A stretch of 64,000 nt of DNA from Brevundimonas nasdae (GTDB taxonomy: Bacteria; Pseudomonadota; Alphaproteobacteria; Caulobacterales; Caulobacteraceae): assembly GCF_016654005.1 (NCBI RefSeq), contig NZ_JAEPWN010000003.1, forward strand, positions 248,001 to 312,000. The letters run 5' to 3'. The position numbers and the translations under genes were made by a program. Positions within the stretch are counted from its first letter, which is position 1. Each line of letters starts with the position of its first letter. Shown one piece after another: positions 53,352 through 61,989 of the stretch. The notes beneath the pieces are model-generated. The model was not told the DNA's origin and searched no databases. It saw only the letters and a program-made list of their open reading frames with translations.

Positions 53352-54203
53352 TCAGACGACCGCCTTCTCCAGTTCGCCGGGCACGTTCGGGTCGGGCGCG
53401 GTGGCCGCCTTTCGCGTGTCCTGGCGGCGCGGCAGGTGCCAGACCTGATGCGAATGATAGGCCGCGCCATCCCAGGCCAGGGCGGTGACGGTGATGGTCG
53501 TCGCATCCCAATCGACCTGGTTGAAGCCAGGCGGCGAACCGCGCTCACGATGGGACAGGGTTCCGCAACCCACCGCATAGGAGCAGTGGTCGGCCAGAGG
53601 GATCGGCATGGCGAAGGGCACATGGACATGGCCCGTCATGATCAGATCCACCCCCGCCTCGGCAAAAATCAGGGCCGCCTCGTCGCCGCGCTTGACGTCG
53701 CCCGTCATCGGGGTGCCGACCATTTCGATCAGCGGATGGTGGCAGGCCAGGATGCGCAGGGCCCCGATCGGCGCCTGACGCAGGGCCTCGGCCGCGCGCC
53801 GGGTCTGGTCCAGGTCGATGACGCCCTTTGACCAGTTGGGTCGCGCCTGAAAACCGCGCGCCGTGACCACGCCGCGCACCATCACTTCGTGTGAAGCGAA
53901 CTGGCCGTCGTGTGCGGGAAACCCGGTCGCCGTCTCGAACGCCCGCCAGGGATGGAAGACGCGGGCGATGGCGTCCCAATAGGGCACGTCATGATTGCCG
54001 ACGATGACGAAGCGCGGCTCGGGCATGGCGCGCATCCAGTCGCGCGCCGCCGCAAACTCTGCGGGATAACCCTTTTGCGTGATGTCGCCGGTGATCAGCA
54101 CCAGATCATTGGGCGTGGCGTGGGCGTAGTCCAGGGCGGCGGCGCAGGCGCGCTTGTGTTCACATCCGAAATGAACGTCGGAGAACTGAAGGATGCGCCC
54201 CAC
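53352..54203 (-). CDS. Metallophosphoesterase
   Basis: A 283-residue calcineurin-like phosphoesterase. The dimetal motifs appear in order: FSDVHFG (Asp, His), ITGDITQKG (Asp), VGNHDVPYW (Asn-His-Asp), LACHHPLIE (His) and MTGHVHVPF (His-x-His). The GTG start at 54203 overlaps the lipid kinase stop by one base, so the pair is co-translated. It resembles Icc/CpdA-type cyclic-nucleotide phosphodiesterases, but the coupling with a DAGK-family gene hints at a phospholipid or polyphosphorylated product; inference only. Confidence 0.92.
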   Translation of the reverse strand: MGRILQFSDVHFGCEHKRACAAALDYAHATPNDLVLITGDITQKGYPAEFAAARDWMRAMPEPRFVIVGNHDVPYWDAIARVFHPWRAFETATGFPAHDGQFASHEVMVRGVVTARGFQARPNWSKGVIDLDQTRRAAEALRQAPIGALRILACHHPLIEMVGTPMTGDVKRGDEAALIFAEAGVDLIMTGHVHVPFAMPIPLADHCSYAVGCGTLSHRERGSPPGFNQVDWDATTITVTALAWDGAAYHSHQVWHLPRRQDTRKAATAPDPNVPGELEKAVV

Positions 54204-55144
54204 TAGAGGCTGCCCTCAGCCGCCGGGGGCAGGGGGGCCAGCGCCTTGAAGGCTTTGGGAATGAAGCGGATCACGGCGTCTGATTTCAACAGGATCGGCT
54301 CGCCGTCAATAACGGCGGGAATCTTGGAGCGGGCCCGCACCTCGATCAGCTTGGCGGGCCGGGTCGAGACGGCGGGGTCATGACGCCAGTCGCTGAACAG
54401 GGCGGTGGCGGCCAGACGGAAGGCCTGGGACGTGTCCGACGGGTCCATGGCGGCGGCTTCCAGGCCGATGGGATCCTCCATCGCCTTGGAGATCATCGGG
54501 CTGATCAGGACCAAGGCCTCGGTGCGGCGCTTCTCGCCGCCGTCCAGCCTGAAGCGCAGACGACCGGAGAAGGCGCGCTTCAACGCCCGCCGCGCATATT
54601 GAACGGCCAGCTTGACCTTGCCGGTTCGAATGGCCTCGCGCGCAGGCGCCCATAGGGCCGGCGACCCAAGAATGGCGGCGCAATAGAAATATTCGCCCTG
54701 CACCTCGCCGCCCGAGACCGGCTGAGACGCGCCTTCCTCCAGCGCCAGCTTCAACGCCGCCTTCCAGTCAGCCGTGCCGTACAGGGCCTTGGGCAGCATG
54801 TTCATGGTGCCGCCGGGCAAGGGGGCGATCATCGGCCCATCCGGCTTGGCCTTGGTGGCGACGGAACGGGCGGTGCCGTCACCCGCCAGCACCAGAATGG
54901 CGTCCGGCTTGGCCGCGAAGGCGTCATCTATGGACTGCTCGAAGTTTGCGCCGTCCAGCGTCAGCACCGTGGCGTCCAGATCATAGTCGGCCAGGATCGC
55001 CTTGGCCTCATCGGCGGCCCGCGGCCCCACGCTGCCGGACAGGGGATTGACCAGCATCACCACACGCTTCAGGGCGACGTGTGGGCTCAGGGCGGGACGG
55101 TCGTCCGCGCGTGCGGCCGGATCAGGTGTCAGGGTGTCGCTCAT
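54203..55144 (-). CDS. Diacylglycerol kinase-catalytic-domain lipid kinase (YegS/BmrU-like)
   Basis: A 313-residue soluble lipid kinase. The DAGKc domain is shown by VMLVNPLSGSVGP (about 30-42), LVLAGDGTARSV (the GDGT nucleotide loop) and IAPLPGGTMNMLPKAL; the C-terminal beta-sandwich contains AILGSPALWAPAREAI and ends ALAPLPPAAEGSL. Such enzymes phosphorylate diacylglycerol, sphingosine or related lipids. The N-terminal 25 residues are polar and poorly conserved. Stop and start codons overlap with the downstream phosphoesterase. Confidence 0.9.
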   Translation of the reverse strand: MSDTLTPDPAARADDRPALSPHVALKRVVMLVNPLSGSVGPRAADEAKAILADYDLDATVLTLDGANFEQSIDDAFAAKPDAILVLAGDGTARSVATKAKPDGPMIAPLPGGTMNMLPKALYGTADWKAALKLALEEGASQPVSGGEVQGEYFYCAAILGSPALWAPAREAIRTGKVKLAVQYARRALKRAFSGRLRFRLDGGEKRRTEALVLISPMISKAMEDPIGLEAAAMDPSDTSQAFRLAATALFSDWRHDPAVSTRPAKLIEVRARSKIPAVIDGEPILLKSDAVIRFIPKAFKALAPLPPAAEGSL

Positions 55145-55391
55145 GCGGGACGAACGTCTCTCCGAGATTGCCGTTCCGTCTAAGCTTGGCTTTTAGGACT
55201 GATTGTCGCAGCGAAGATTTCATGGCCGTCGCCCGCTTCGCGCGGCGCACCGTTTTTCGCGCAACCTCATGTCCGCCAGCGCATTTCATTAAAGATAGTA
55301 CAGGCTTTTGAACTCGCCTCGTCAGGGAACCGGAGCCATAATCCAGCGTTCCCCCCTTCGGGGCGGACAAACGGGACAAGAGGATTCCACC

Positions 55392-55745
55392 ATGAACAAG
55401 GCCATCATCGCGATTGCCGGCGCCGGTCTGCTGGCTTCGGCCTGCGCCAGCGACCCTTACGGCTATAACAACAGCGGCCCGAACCAGGCTGTCCGTCAGG
55501 GCGCCGTCGGTGCAGGCCTAGGCGCTGTCGCCGGCGCCATCATCGGCAACAACGTCGGCAGCGGCAATGCAGCGACGGGCGCCCTGCTCGGCGCAGCTGT
55601 CGGCGGCGCAGCGGGCGCCATCCGCGGCTCCAGCCAGGACCGCAACAACCAACAGCGCTACCGCGACAACCAAGGCCGCTACTACTACTGCTACGACAAC
55701 CGTCAGGACGAGTGCTACTGGGATAACGGTCAGCGCCGCTATTGA
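55392..55745 (+). CDS. Glycine-zipper lipoprotein (YMGG-like)
   Basis: A 117-residue protein with a lipobox (LLASACAS, Cys about 18), a central glycine-zipper region (GAVGAGLGAVAGAIIGNNVGSG and GALLGAAVGGAAGAIRG, about 35-80) and a Tyr/Asn/Gln-rich tail (RYYYCYDNRQDECYWDNGQRRY) with two Cys that could form a disulfide. ATG 55392 follows AAGAGG. Glycine-zipper lipoproteins of this type sit in the envelope of many proteobacteria without a defined role. A terminator follows 43 bp downstream. Confidence 0.85.
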   Translation: MNKAIIAIAGAGLLASACASDPYGYNNSGPNQAVRQGAVGAGLGAVAGAIIGNNVGSGNAATGALLGAAVGGAAGAIRGSSQDRNNQQRYRDNQGRYYYCYDNRQDECYWDNGQRRY

Positions 55746-55788
55746 TCGGCCTGTCGATTTCGGCGCTCGCGTCGGAATGACATTCCAG

Positions 55789-55820
55789 GGGCGGCTCGTC
55801 GACGGCGGGCCGCCCTTTTT
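55789..55820 (+). terminator. Rho-independent terminator
   Basis: GGGCGGC (55789-55795) pairs with GCCGCCC (55809-55815), followed by TTTTT. It ends the glycine-zipper lipoprotein transcript before the next gene at 55843. Confidence 0.75.
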
Positions 55821-55842
55821 CATGCTGGGATAGGGAGTGGGG

Positions 55843-56283
55843 ATGAATACGGGTTTCAAGGTGGTGATGCTGGCGGGCGTGGTCCTGGCGGCCTGTGCGC
55901 CGACGCCGAAAAGGACGACGCTGGTGGTGGGCGAGTCGAGCTGCGCGCCGATCAGTTTCGATGTCTATTTCGTGGAGAATCAGGCGCGGCTGACGGACGC
56001 GGCGACCACGGCGATAGACGCCGCCGCCAATCAGATCAGCAACTGCAGCGTCCGCAGCGTGAAAGTCGTGGGGCTGGCCGATAATGTCGGAGCGCCAGAA
56101 GCCAATCTGACCCTGTCGCAGCGGCGGGCGCGGGCGGCGGCCATGGCCCTGGTTTCGCGCGGCCTGCCGGCCCCGGCGTTTGACGTGACGGCGGCGGGGG
56201 ATGCGGGAGCGGTGACGGCCGAGGGGCTGGACGAGCCGCTGCGCCGCCGGGCTTCGGTGGTGATCGACGCCCATCCGCGTTGA
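55843..56283 (+). CDS. OmpA-domain lipoprotein
   Basis: A 146-residue protein: lipoprotein signal (VVLAACAP), a short linker, then a compact OmpA-like domain (ISFDVYFVENQARLTDAATTAIDAAANQI...VVGLADNVGAPEANLTLSQRRARAAAMALVSRGL...RRRASVVID). The usual peptidoglycan-binding GHTD is altered to GLADNVG, so cell-wall binding may be weakened while the LSQRRA and R-x-V-x-I positions remain. GGGAG lies 5 bp before ATG 55843, which favours it over GTG 55837. Two Cys in ESSCAP and ISNCSV could pair. Confidence 0.8.
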   Translation: MNTGFKVVMLAGVVLAACAPTPKRTTLVVGESSCAPISFDVYFVENQARLTDAATTAIDAAANQISNCSVRSVKVVGLADNVGAPEANLTLSQRRARAAAMALVSRGLPAPAFDVTAAGDAGAVTAEGLDEPLRRRASVVIDAHPR

Positions 56284-56358
56284 CGCGACGCAGCGTCGCC
56301 ATGGATCGCGAGCGCGTAAGGGCTTAAGGCTGGACGGGTAGCTGACCGGATATTTGTC

Positions 56359-58554
56359 TTGCGCCTGCCTGCCGTCCTCCTCGCCGCCCTTGCCCTGCTG
56401 TCTTTTGCCGTCGCAGCGCCCGAAAGGGCTGCGGCCCAGATCGTCAGCCGAACCGAAGCCCCCGCCGCCGCTGATGTCGCGCCGGGGCCAAAGAAGGCTG
56501 ACAATATCGAGGCCGAGCTTGTGCCCCTGTCGAGCTGGGCCGCGCCCGGTTCGACGGTGGTGGTCGCGGTTCGTCAGCAGATCGCGCCCGGCTGGCACAC
56601 CTACTGGCGCAATCCGGGTGATTCCGGCGGTCCGACGACCCTGGACTGGACCCTGCCCGAAGGGGTGAAGGCGGGCGCGATCACCTGGCCCCTGCCGGAA
56701 CGCCAACGCCTGCTGAGCCTGATCAACTATGGCTATTCCGGCGAGGTCTATCTGCCGGTGACGATCGAGGTCCCGGCCTCGGCCCGGCCGGGAGCCAGCC
56801 TGCCGCTGATCGCCGACGCCCTGTTCCTCGTGTGCAGCGACCAGATGTGCGTGCCCGTGCCGATGCAACTGCGGCTGGACCTGCCGGTGCGCGAGGGAAC
56901 GCCGCCGCTGGATGCGGAACACGGCGCGGCGGTTCAGGCGGTGCTGGAGGCGGCGCCGCGTCCCGCAGGCATAGACGCCGCCATTTCCCTGTCGAACGGC
57001 GTCCTGACCCTGAGCGCCACGGGCGGACCGCTGGCGGGCGCCAAGATCGGCCGCGCCCATTTCTTCCCGTTCGAAGGCGGGATCATCGACCATGCGGCCG
57101 ACCAGACCGGCCAGCGCGGCGCCAACGGCCTGACCCTGTCGCTGGCCCAGGGCGGCGAGATCCGCGCCACAGGGCTGAAGGGCCCGATCTCGGGCGTTCT
57201 GGCCACCGACATCGGCGCCTGGGAGATCACCGCCAATCCCGGCCCTGCGCTGGCGGGGGCATCGGGGCAGGGCGCCCTGTCCGGCGAGGCGGGCGGCGGC
57301 AAGGCGTCGTCGGCCCTGGACGCCGCAGCCATAGTTCAGGCGGCCCTGTTCGCCCTGATCGGCGGGCTGATCCTGAACCTGATGCCCTGCGTCTTCCCCA
57401 TTCTGGCGATGAAGGCCGCGTCCCTGGCCGCCACCGCCCATCAGGCCAGAGAGGCGCGCCGCGACGGCCTGCTGTTCGGCCTGGGCGTGCTGGTCACCTT
57501 CCTGATCCTGGCGGGGCTGCTGCTGGCCTTGCGTGCGGGCGGCGAGGCCGTCGGCTGGGGCTTCCAGCTGCAGTCGCCCGCCGTCATCGCGGGTCTGTCC
57601 CTGCTGATGCTGGCCGTGGGTCTGAACCTGTCCGGCGTCTTCCAGATCGGCGCGGGTCTGCAGGGTGCGGGTTCGGGGCGTCTGTCGCGACTGTCGGGCG
57701 GAGCGGGAGCCTTCTTCACGGGCGTGCTGGCCGTTGTGGTCGCGGCGCCCTGCACGGCGCCCTTCATGGCGGCGGCGCTGGGTGCGGCATTGCTGATGCC
57801 CTGGCCCGCCGCCCTGCTGGTCTTCTTGATGCTGGGTCTGGGTCTGGCCCTTCCCTATGTGGCGATCAGCTTCTCGCCCGGCCTGCTGCGGCGCTTCCCG
57901 CGTCCGGGGCCGTGGATGGACCGGCTCAAGGGCCTCTTGGCCTTCCCCATGTATGGGGCGGCCCTGTGGCTGGCCTGGGTGTTCTCGCGCCAGACCGGAG
58001 CCGATGGTCTGGGCCTGCTGCTGATCGCGGGCCTGACGGCGGCGCTGGGCCTGTGGCTGTTCGGCCTGACCCAGACCGAGCGGGCGCATGGCCGCAAAGG
58101 CCTGATCGCCGGTCTGGCCGCTGTCGTCGTCCTGGTCGCGACCCTGGGTCTGGCGGTTCTGGCGGGCGGCTCGCCGGTGGTGGACAGCGCCTCAAGCGAA
58201 GGCCGGGCCCTGTCAGCCCAGCCCTGGTCCGCCGAGGCGGTCGAGGCGGCGCAGGGGCAGGGGCGTCCGGTTCTGGTCAACTTCACCGCCGACTGGTGCG
58301 TGACCTGCAAGATCAATGAGCGCGCCGCCCTGTCTTCGCCACGCGTGGCCCAGGCGCTGGAGCAGGCCAACGCCGTCTATCTGGTGGGCGACTGGACCCG
58401 GCGCGACGACGCCATCACCCATGAGCTGGAGCGGCGCGGGCGCTCGGGCGTGCCGCTGTACCTGATGTATCCGGCGGGCGGCGGAGAGCCGCGCATATTG
58501 CCGCAGCTGCTGACGGAAGGCGTGGTGTTAGACTCCCTGAAGTCGGCGCGCTGA
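56359..58554 (+). CDS. ScsB/DsbD-family thiol:disulfide exchange transporter
   Basis: A 731-residue inner membrane protein that carries electrons from cytoplasmic thioredoxin to the periplasm. After a signal peptide (to about residue 26) comes a long periplasmic N-terminal domain with the pair Cys159/Cys164 (LFLVCSDQMCVPVP); then eight helices with Cys344 (LNLMPCVFPILA) and Cys465 (VVAAPCTAPFMAA); then a C-terminal thioredoxin domain with CVTC (Cys647/650, NFTADWCVTCKINE). All three cysteine pairs for the relay are present. The long N-terminal domain makes it ScsB-like rather than E. coli DsbD-like. TTG 56359 is the start. The redoxin gene follows by 30 bp. Confidence 0.92.
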   Translation: MRLPAVLLAALALLSFAVAAPERAAAQIVSRTEAPAAADVAPGPKKADNIEAELVPLSSWAAPGSTVVVAVRQQIAPGWHTYWRNPGDSGGPTTLDWTLPEGVKAGAITWPLPERQRLLSLINYGYSGEVYLPVTIEVPASARPGASLPLIADALFLVCSDQMCVPVPMQLRLDLPVREGTPPLDAEHGAAVQAVLEAAPRPAGIDAAISLSNGVLTLSATGGPLAGAKIGRAHFFPFEGGIIDHAADQTGQRGANGLTLSLAQGGEIRATGLKGPISGVLATDIGAWEITANPGPALAGASGQGALSGEAGGGKASSALDAAAIVQAALFALIGGLILNLMPCVFPILAMKAASLAATAHQAREARRDGLLFGLGVLVTFLILAGLLLALRAGGEAVGWGFQLQSPAVIAGLSLLMLAVGLNLSGVFQIGAGLQGAGSGRLSRLSGGAGAFFTGVLAVVVAAPCTAPFMAAALGAALLMPWPAALLVFLMLGLGLALPYVAISFSPGLLRRFPRPGPWMDRLKGLLAFPMYGAALWLAWVFSRQTGADGLGLLLIAGLTAALGLWLFGLTQTERAHGRKGLIAGLAAVVVLVATLGLAVLAGGSPVVDSASSEGRALSAQPWSAEAVEAAQGQGRPVLVNFTADWCVTCKINERAALSSPRVAQALEQANAVYLVGDWTRRDDAITHELERRGRSGVPLYLMYPAGGGEPRILPQLLTEGVVLDSLKSAR

Positions 58555-58584
58555 CGCCGACCCTGAACATGGGGGAGTGTCTGA

Positions 58585-59238
58585 ATGCTACGCCGTCTGT
58601 TTGTTGTCGCCGCCTCTGCGGCGTTGTTAGCCGCCTGCCAGCCGCAGGCCTCGGCGCCCGCCGCTGAAAACGCATCCGCACCGGCTGCGGCTCAAGAGGG
58701 GCTGGCCCCCGCCTTCACCCTGGTCGACGCCGACGGGGTTCAGCGTTCGCTGGCCGACTTCCGGGGCAAGACCGTGGTTCTGGAATGGACCAACGAGGGC
58801 TGTCCCTATGTCCAGAAACACTACACCGGCGCGATGCAGGCCCTGCAGCGCGAGGCCCAGGCCGACGGGGTGGTCTGGCTGACCATCGTCTCGTCGGCGC
58901 CGGGCACGCAAGGCTTTGTCGAGGGCGACACGGCCCGCGCCTACAAGGCCAAGCACCAGTCGGCCTATGCCCATCTGCTGCTGGACCCGACCGGCGAGGT
59001 CGGCAAACTGTATGGCGCCAAGACGACGCCGGACATGCGGGTGATCGACGCCCAGGGGCGCCTGGTCTTCGAAGGCGGCATCGACGACCGTCCGACCAGC
59101 AAGGTCGAGGATCTGGAAGGGGCGAACAACTTCGTCCGCGCCGTGCTGGAGGATGTGAAGGCCGAACGCCCGGTCCGCACCGCCTTCGCCCAGCCCTATG
59201 GCTGCGCGATCAAATACCCGGAGACGGTGACGGGGTAG
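58585..59238 (+). CDS. Peroxiredoxin-like/thioredoxin-fold lipoprotein
   Basis: A 217-residue envelope redoxin: lipobox with Cys18 (LLAAC), Ala/Pro-rich linker, then an AhpC/TSA-type thioredoxin fold (APAFTLVDADGVQRSLADFRGKTVVLEWTNEGCPYVQKHY) with a single active Cys73 in the position of the peroxiredoxin-like-1 group, and KTTPDMRVID (cis-Pro). A third Cys207 (QPYGCAIKYP) near the C-terminus may act as resolving residue. It sits 30 bp after the ScsB-like gene and is probably its electron acceptor, as shown for the Caulobacter ScsB and its envelope peroxiredoxin. Confidence 0.88.
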   Translation: MLRRLFVVAASAALLAACQPQASAPAAENASAPAAAQEGLAPAFTLVDADGVQRSLADFRGKTVVLEWTNEGCPYVQKHYTGAMQALQREAQADGVVWLTIVSSAPGTQGFVEGDTARAYKAKHQSAYAHLLLDPTGEVGKLYGAKTTPDMRVIDAQGRLVFEGGIDDRPTSKVEDLEGANNFVRAVLEDVKAERPVRTAFAQPYGCAIKYPETVTG

Positions 59239-59245
59239 GCCAAGT

Positions 59246-59273
59246 CTCTCCCTCCCCGCAGGGGGAGGGAGAG
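59246..59273 (+). terminator. Perfect 12-bp hairpin after the redoxin gene
   Basis: CTCTCCCTCCCC (59246-59257) pairs exactly with GGGGAGGGAGAG (59262-59273), loop GCAG, followed by GTTTG. It begins 8 bp after the stop and probably ends the scsB-redoxin transcript, although the T-run is short. Confidence 0.55.
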
Positions 59274-59324
59274 GTTTGTCGACAGAGTCGGATTTTTCCC
59301 ACTTTGTGTGTATGAGCCGCCGCC

Positions 59325-60065
59325 ATGCCCTTCACCGCGACCGTCCTGACCATGTTCCCCGACGCCTTTCCCGGCCCGCTCGGCGTGTCGCTGATCGGCA
59401 CGGCCTGGCGCGAGAGGGGGCTGTGGGCGCTTGAAACGGTTGACATCCGCGCCTTTTCCACAGATACGCGCGGCTTCCTGGACGACACTCCTGCGGGTGG
59501 CGGGCCAGGTGCTGTGCTTAAGGCGGACGTTGTGGCTCGGGCGGTCGATAGCCTGTCGGGACCAAAGCGGCCGCTTTTGTACATGAGCGCCAGGGGCAGG
59601 CCCCTGACCCAGGCGCGCGTCAAGGAATGGGTCTCACCTGAAAAGGGTGGGGCCGACGGGATCGTCGTGCTGTGCGGCCGTTTCGAGGGGGTGGACCAGC
59701 GGGTGCTTGACGCACGCGGGTTCGAGGAGGTCTCGGTCGGAGACGCGGTTCTCGCCGGTGGCGAGGCGGCGGCTATGGTCGCGATCGAGGCGTGCGTAAG
59801 ACTGATCCCCGGCGTGCTCGGCTCAGGCGACAGCCTGTCGTCGGAAAGCTTCGAGGATGGGCTTCTGGAACACCCGCAGTACACGCGGCCGCGGACGTTC
59901 GAGGGGCTGGATATTCCCGAAGTGCTGCTGTCGGGCGACCACAAGAAGGTCGACCAATGGCGTCAGGCGCAACGGGAGCTAACGACGCGAGAGAGACGTC
60001 CAGACCTCTGGGCGGCCCATCTCGCCAAATCACAGGTAAAGAGCGCAAAGCTCGAGGAGAAATAG
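59325..60065 (+). CDS. trmD: tRNA (guanine-37-N1)-methyltransferase
   Basis: A 246-residue SPOUT (trefoil-knot) methyltransferase that makes m1G37 and prevents +1 frameshifting. [31 protein letters not shown] at the start, [51 protein letters not shown] in the knot, and [27 protein letters not shown] in the C-terminal lobe are textbook TrmD. It is followed 1 bp later by rplS, the usual partner. The expected upstream genes rpsP and rimM are absent. Confidence 0.98.
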   Translation: MPFTATVLTMFPDAFPGPLGVSLIGTAWRERGLWALETVDIRAFSTDTRGFLDDTPAGGGPGAVLKADVVARAVDSLSGPKRPLLYMSARGRPLTQARVKEWVSPEKGGADGIVVLCGRFEGVDQRVLDARGFEEVSVGDAVLAGGEAAAMVAIEACVRLIPGVLGSGDSLSSESFEDGLLEHPQYTRPRTFEGLDIPEVLLSGDHKKVDQWRQAQRELTTRERRPDLWAAHLAKSQVKSAKLEEK

Positions 60066-60066
60066 A

Positions 60067-60492
60067 ATGAATATCGTTCAGCAGATCGCTGCCGAAGAAA
60101 AAGCCCGCGTTCTGGGCGACCGCAAGATCCCGGACTTCCAGCCCGGCGACACCCTGCGCGTCAACGTGAAGATCAAGGAAGGCGAGCGCGAGCGCGTTCA
60201 GGCCTTCGAAGGCGTCTGCATCGCCCGTGACGGCGGCGGCGTGAACGAGACCTTCACGGTCCGCAAGATTTCGTTCGGCGAAGGCGTCGAGCGCAAGTTC
60301 CCCATCCTGTCGCCGAACGTCGAGTCGATCGAAGTGAAGCGCCGCGGCGTCGTGCGTCGCGCCAAGCTGTACTACCTGCGCGACCGTCGCGGTAAGTCGG
60401 CGCGCATCGCCGAGCGTCAGACGGTTCGTCCGGCCAAGGGCGCCGTCGTTCCGGTCACCGGATCGGCCGACAAGCCCAGCGAAGAAGCATAA
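60067..60492 (+). CDS. rplS: 50S ribosomal protein L19
   Basis: A 141-residue ribosomal protein with the L19 core [88 protein letters not shown] (about residues 28-118) and a C-terminal extension of about 25 residues that is common in alphaproteobacteria. GAGGAG lies 7 bp upstream of ATG 60067, inside the end of trmD, so both come from the same transcript. A strong terminator follows. Confidence 0.98.
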   Translation: MNIVQQIAAEEKARVLGDRKIPDFQPGDTLRVNVKIKEGERERVQAFEGVCIARDGGGVNETFTVRKISFGEGVERKFPILSPNVESIEVKRRGVVRRAKLYYLRDRRGKSARIAERQTVRPAKGAVVPVTGSADKPSEEA

Positions 60493-60516
60493 ATCCTGCT
60501 TCTGACGGAATAGACG

Positions 60517-60547
60517 AAGGCCCCGGCGATCACGCCGGGGCCTTTTT
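60517..60547 (+). terminator. Rho-independent terminator of trmD-rplS
   Basis: A perfect 12-bp stem (AAGGCCCCGGCG 60517-60528, CGCCGGGGCCTT 60533-60544), loop ATCA, followed by TTTTT. It starts 24 bp after the rplS stop; read from the other strand it may also stop the DUF2383 gene. Confidence 0.9.
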
Positions 60548-60567
60548 CTTTGGACGATGCGGATCCG

Positions 60568-61053
60568 CTAGTTCGGAAACAGCGGGTTGGAGGCGTCGCG
60601 CTGGCCCTCCAGGCTGTGTTTCAGCCCCTCCATCTGATCGTGCCCGGTCTTGATCGCGGCATAGGCGCGGCGAATGATCTCGCGCGTGGTGGCCGAGATG
60701 GCGCCGTCCTCCAGCGACTTCTCGAACTTGTCGGCGATGAAGTTCTCGCCGCTGTTGATCGAGCCGACGACGGAATCATCATTGCGCAGCAGGGCGTGTT
60801 TCACGTCCAGAAACGCACGGTGCGCCTTGGCCAGAATGGAGCCGGACGATTCCGGATCACCGCCCAGGCCGCGCACGGCGGCGGACAGGTCGTCGACCAC
60901 CTTGGCGCGTTCAGCGCTGCGGCGTTCGAACAGGTCGCGATAATGGGCGTCCTGGGTTTCCCCGGCGGCTTCGCGATAACCGTCGGCGCTGTCCAGCGTG
61001 GTTTCGATCAGTCCGTTCAATACCTTGATGTCGTGGGCGTTGGGATTGCTCAT
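60568..61053 (-). CDS. DUF2383 (PA2169-family) four-helix-bundle protein
   Basis: A 161-residue soluble helical protein. DIKVLNGLIETTLDSADGYREAAGETQDAHYRDLFERRSAERAKVVDDLSAAV and ENFIADKFEKSLED are the ferritin-like two-helix signature of DUF2383, which reads like a degenerate metal-binding bundle; the conserved Glu/His residues present (E24-type positions and His in AHY) might bind metal. Members are widespread stress-associated proteins without assigned activity. It stands alone between rplS (convergent) and the tryptophan dioxygenase gene. Confidence 0.88.
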   Translation of the reverse strand: MSNPNAHDIKVLNGLIETTLDSADGYREAAGETQDAHYRDLFERRSAERAKVVDDLSAAVRGLGGDPESSGSILAKAHRAFLDVKHALLRNDDSVVGSINSGENFIADKFEKSLEDGAISATTREIIRRAYAAIKTGHDQMEGLKHSLEGQRDASNPLFPN

Positions 61054-61149
61054 CTCGTCGTCCTTCGGCGTTCAGCCTTCCGCAAATGCGGTCAAACGGC
61101 GAAATGGACAGAGGCGGCGAAGGTTGCCGCCCACGCCATCAAAACAAGG

Positions 61150-61947
61150 TCACAGCTTGGTGCGCAGCGACCAGAGTTCAGGGAAGCAGCGCTTGGTCAG
61201 GGTCGAGGCCAGATAGGCCGCCCCTTCCGTCCCGCCCGTCCCACGACGACGACCGATGATCCGCTCGACCGTGACTACATGCTTGTGCCGCCAGGTCAGC
61301 AGGGCGTCGTCCAGATCGACCAGCTTCTCGGCCAGCTGATACAGGGGCCACCAGCGTTCGGTGTCGCGATAAACCTCCAGCCAGGCCGCCTCGACCGCCT
61401 CTGACGGCTCATAGGGCTGGGTCACGTCGCGGTTCAGCACCGAGACGGGCACAGGCAGGCCCGCGATGGCCAGTTGGGCCAGGGCGTCGTCATACAGGCT
61501 GGACGCGGCGATGGCGGCCTTCAGAGCCTCATGGGCCTGGGGCCGGTCGACGTGGAACTTCAGGAAGCTGGAGTCCTTCAGGCCCAGCATGGCCTCGAAC
61601 CGGCGGAACTGGTCGCTCTGGAAACCGGAGGACGAGCCGAGCGAACCCCGGAACCGCAGATAGTCCGACGGGGTCATGGTCGACAGGATGTCCCAGCTCT
61701 GGGTCATCACCGCCTGGATGCGCGACACCCGCGCCAGGCTCTTGTAGGCGGGCACCAGATCGCCGCTGCGCACCATGGTCTGGGCCAGGGCCACCTCGTG
61801 CAGAATCTGCTTGAGCCACAGCTCCTTGGTCTGGTGGATGACGACGAACAGCATCTCGTCGTGTTCGTCCGACAGCGGGTGCTGGGCCGAAAGCAGGTCG
61901 TCCAACGCCAGATAACCGGCGTAGGTGATGTCGCTGGATTGGGTCAT
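61150..61947 (-). CDS. kynA: Tryptophan 2,3-dioxygenase
   Basis: A 265-residue haem enzyme that opens tryptophan to N-formylkynurenine, the first step of the kynurenine pathway. TYAGYLALDDLLSAQHPLSDEHDEMLFVVIHQTKELWLKQILHE holds substrate-binding and haem-pocket residues, LRFRGSLGSSSGFQSDQFRRFE is the substrate loop with the conserved Arg, and WRHKHVVTVERIIGRRRGTGGTEGAAYL contains the proximal haem His and active-site loop. Length is normal. kynB and kynU are not in the window. Confidence 0.97.
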   Translation of the reverse strand: MTQSSDITYAGYLALDDLLSAQHPLSDEHDEMLFVVIHQTKELWLKQILHEVALAQTMVRSGDLVPAYKSLARVSRIQAVMTQSWDILSTMTPSDYLRFRGSLGSSSGFQSDQFRRFEAMLGLKDSSFLKFHVDRPQAHEALKAAIAASSLYDDALAQLAIAGLPVPVSVLNRDVTQPYEPSEAVEAAWLEVYRDTERWWPLYQLAEKLVDLDDALLTWRHKHVVTVERIIGRRRGTGGTEGAAYLASTLTKRCFPELWSLRTKL

Positions 61948-61989
61948 GCCTAGCCTATCGCCCGCAAGGGGATGGCGCGCAAGTCGGGC

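Noticed and set aside
55122..55379. Minus-strand frame of 85 residues upstream of the lipid kinase
   Set aside because: It overlaps the lipid kinase N-terminus in another frame, has no ribosome binding site at its internal ATG and lacks any motif.
55540..58089. 849-residue minus-strand frame opposite the ScsB-like gene
   Set aside because: Very rich in Arg, Gln, Gly and His with no hydrophobic core or motif, as expected for the antisense of a GC-rich gene; the plus strand has an intact, recognisable protein.
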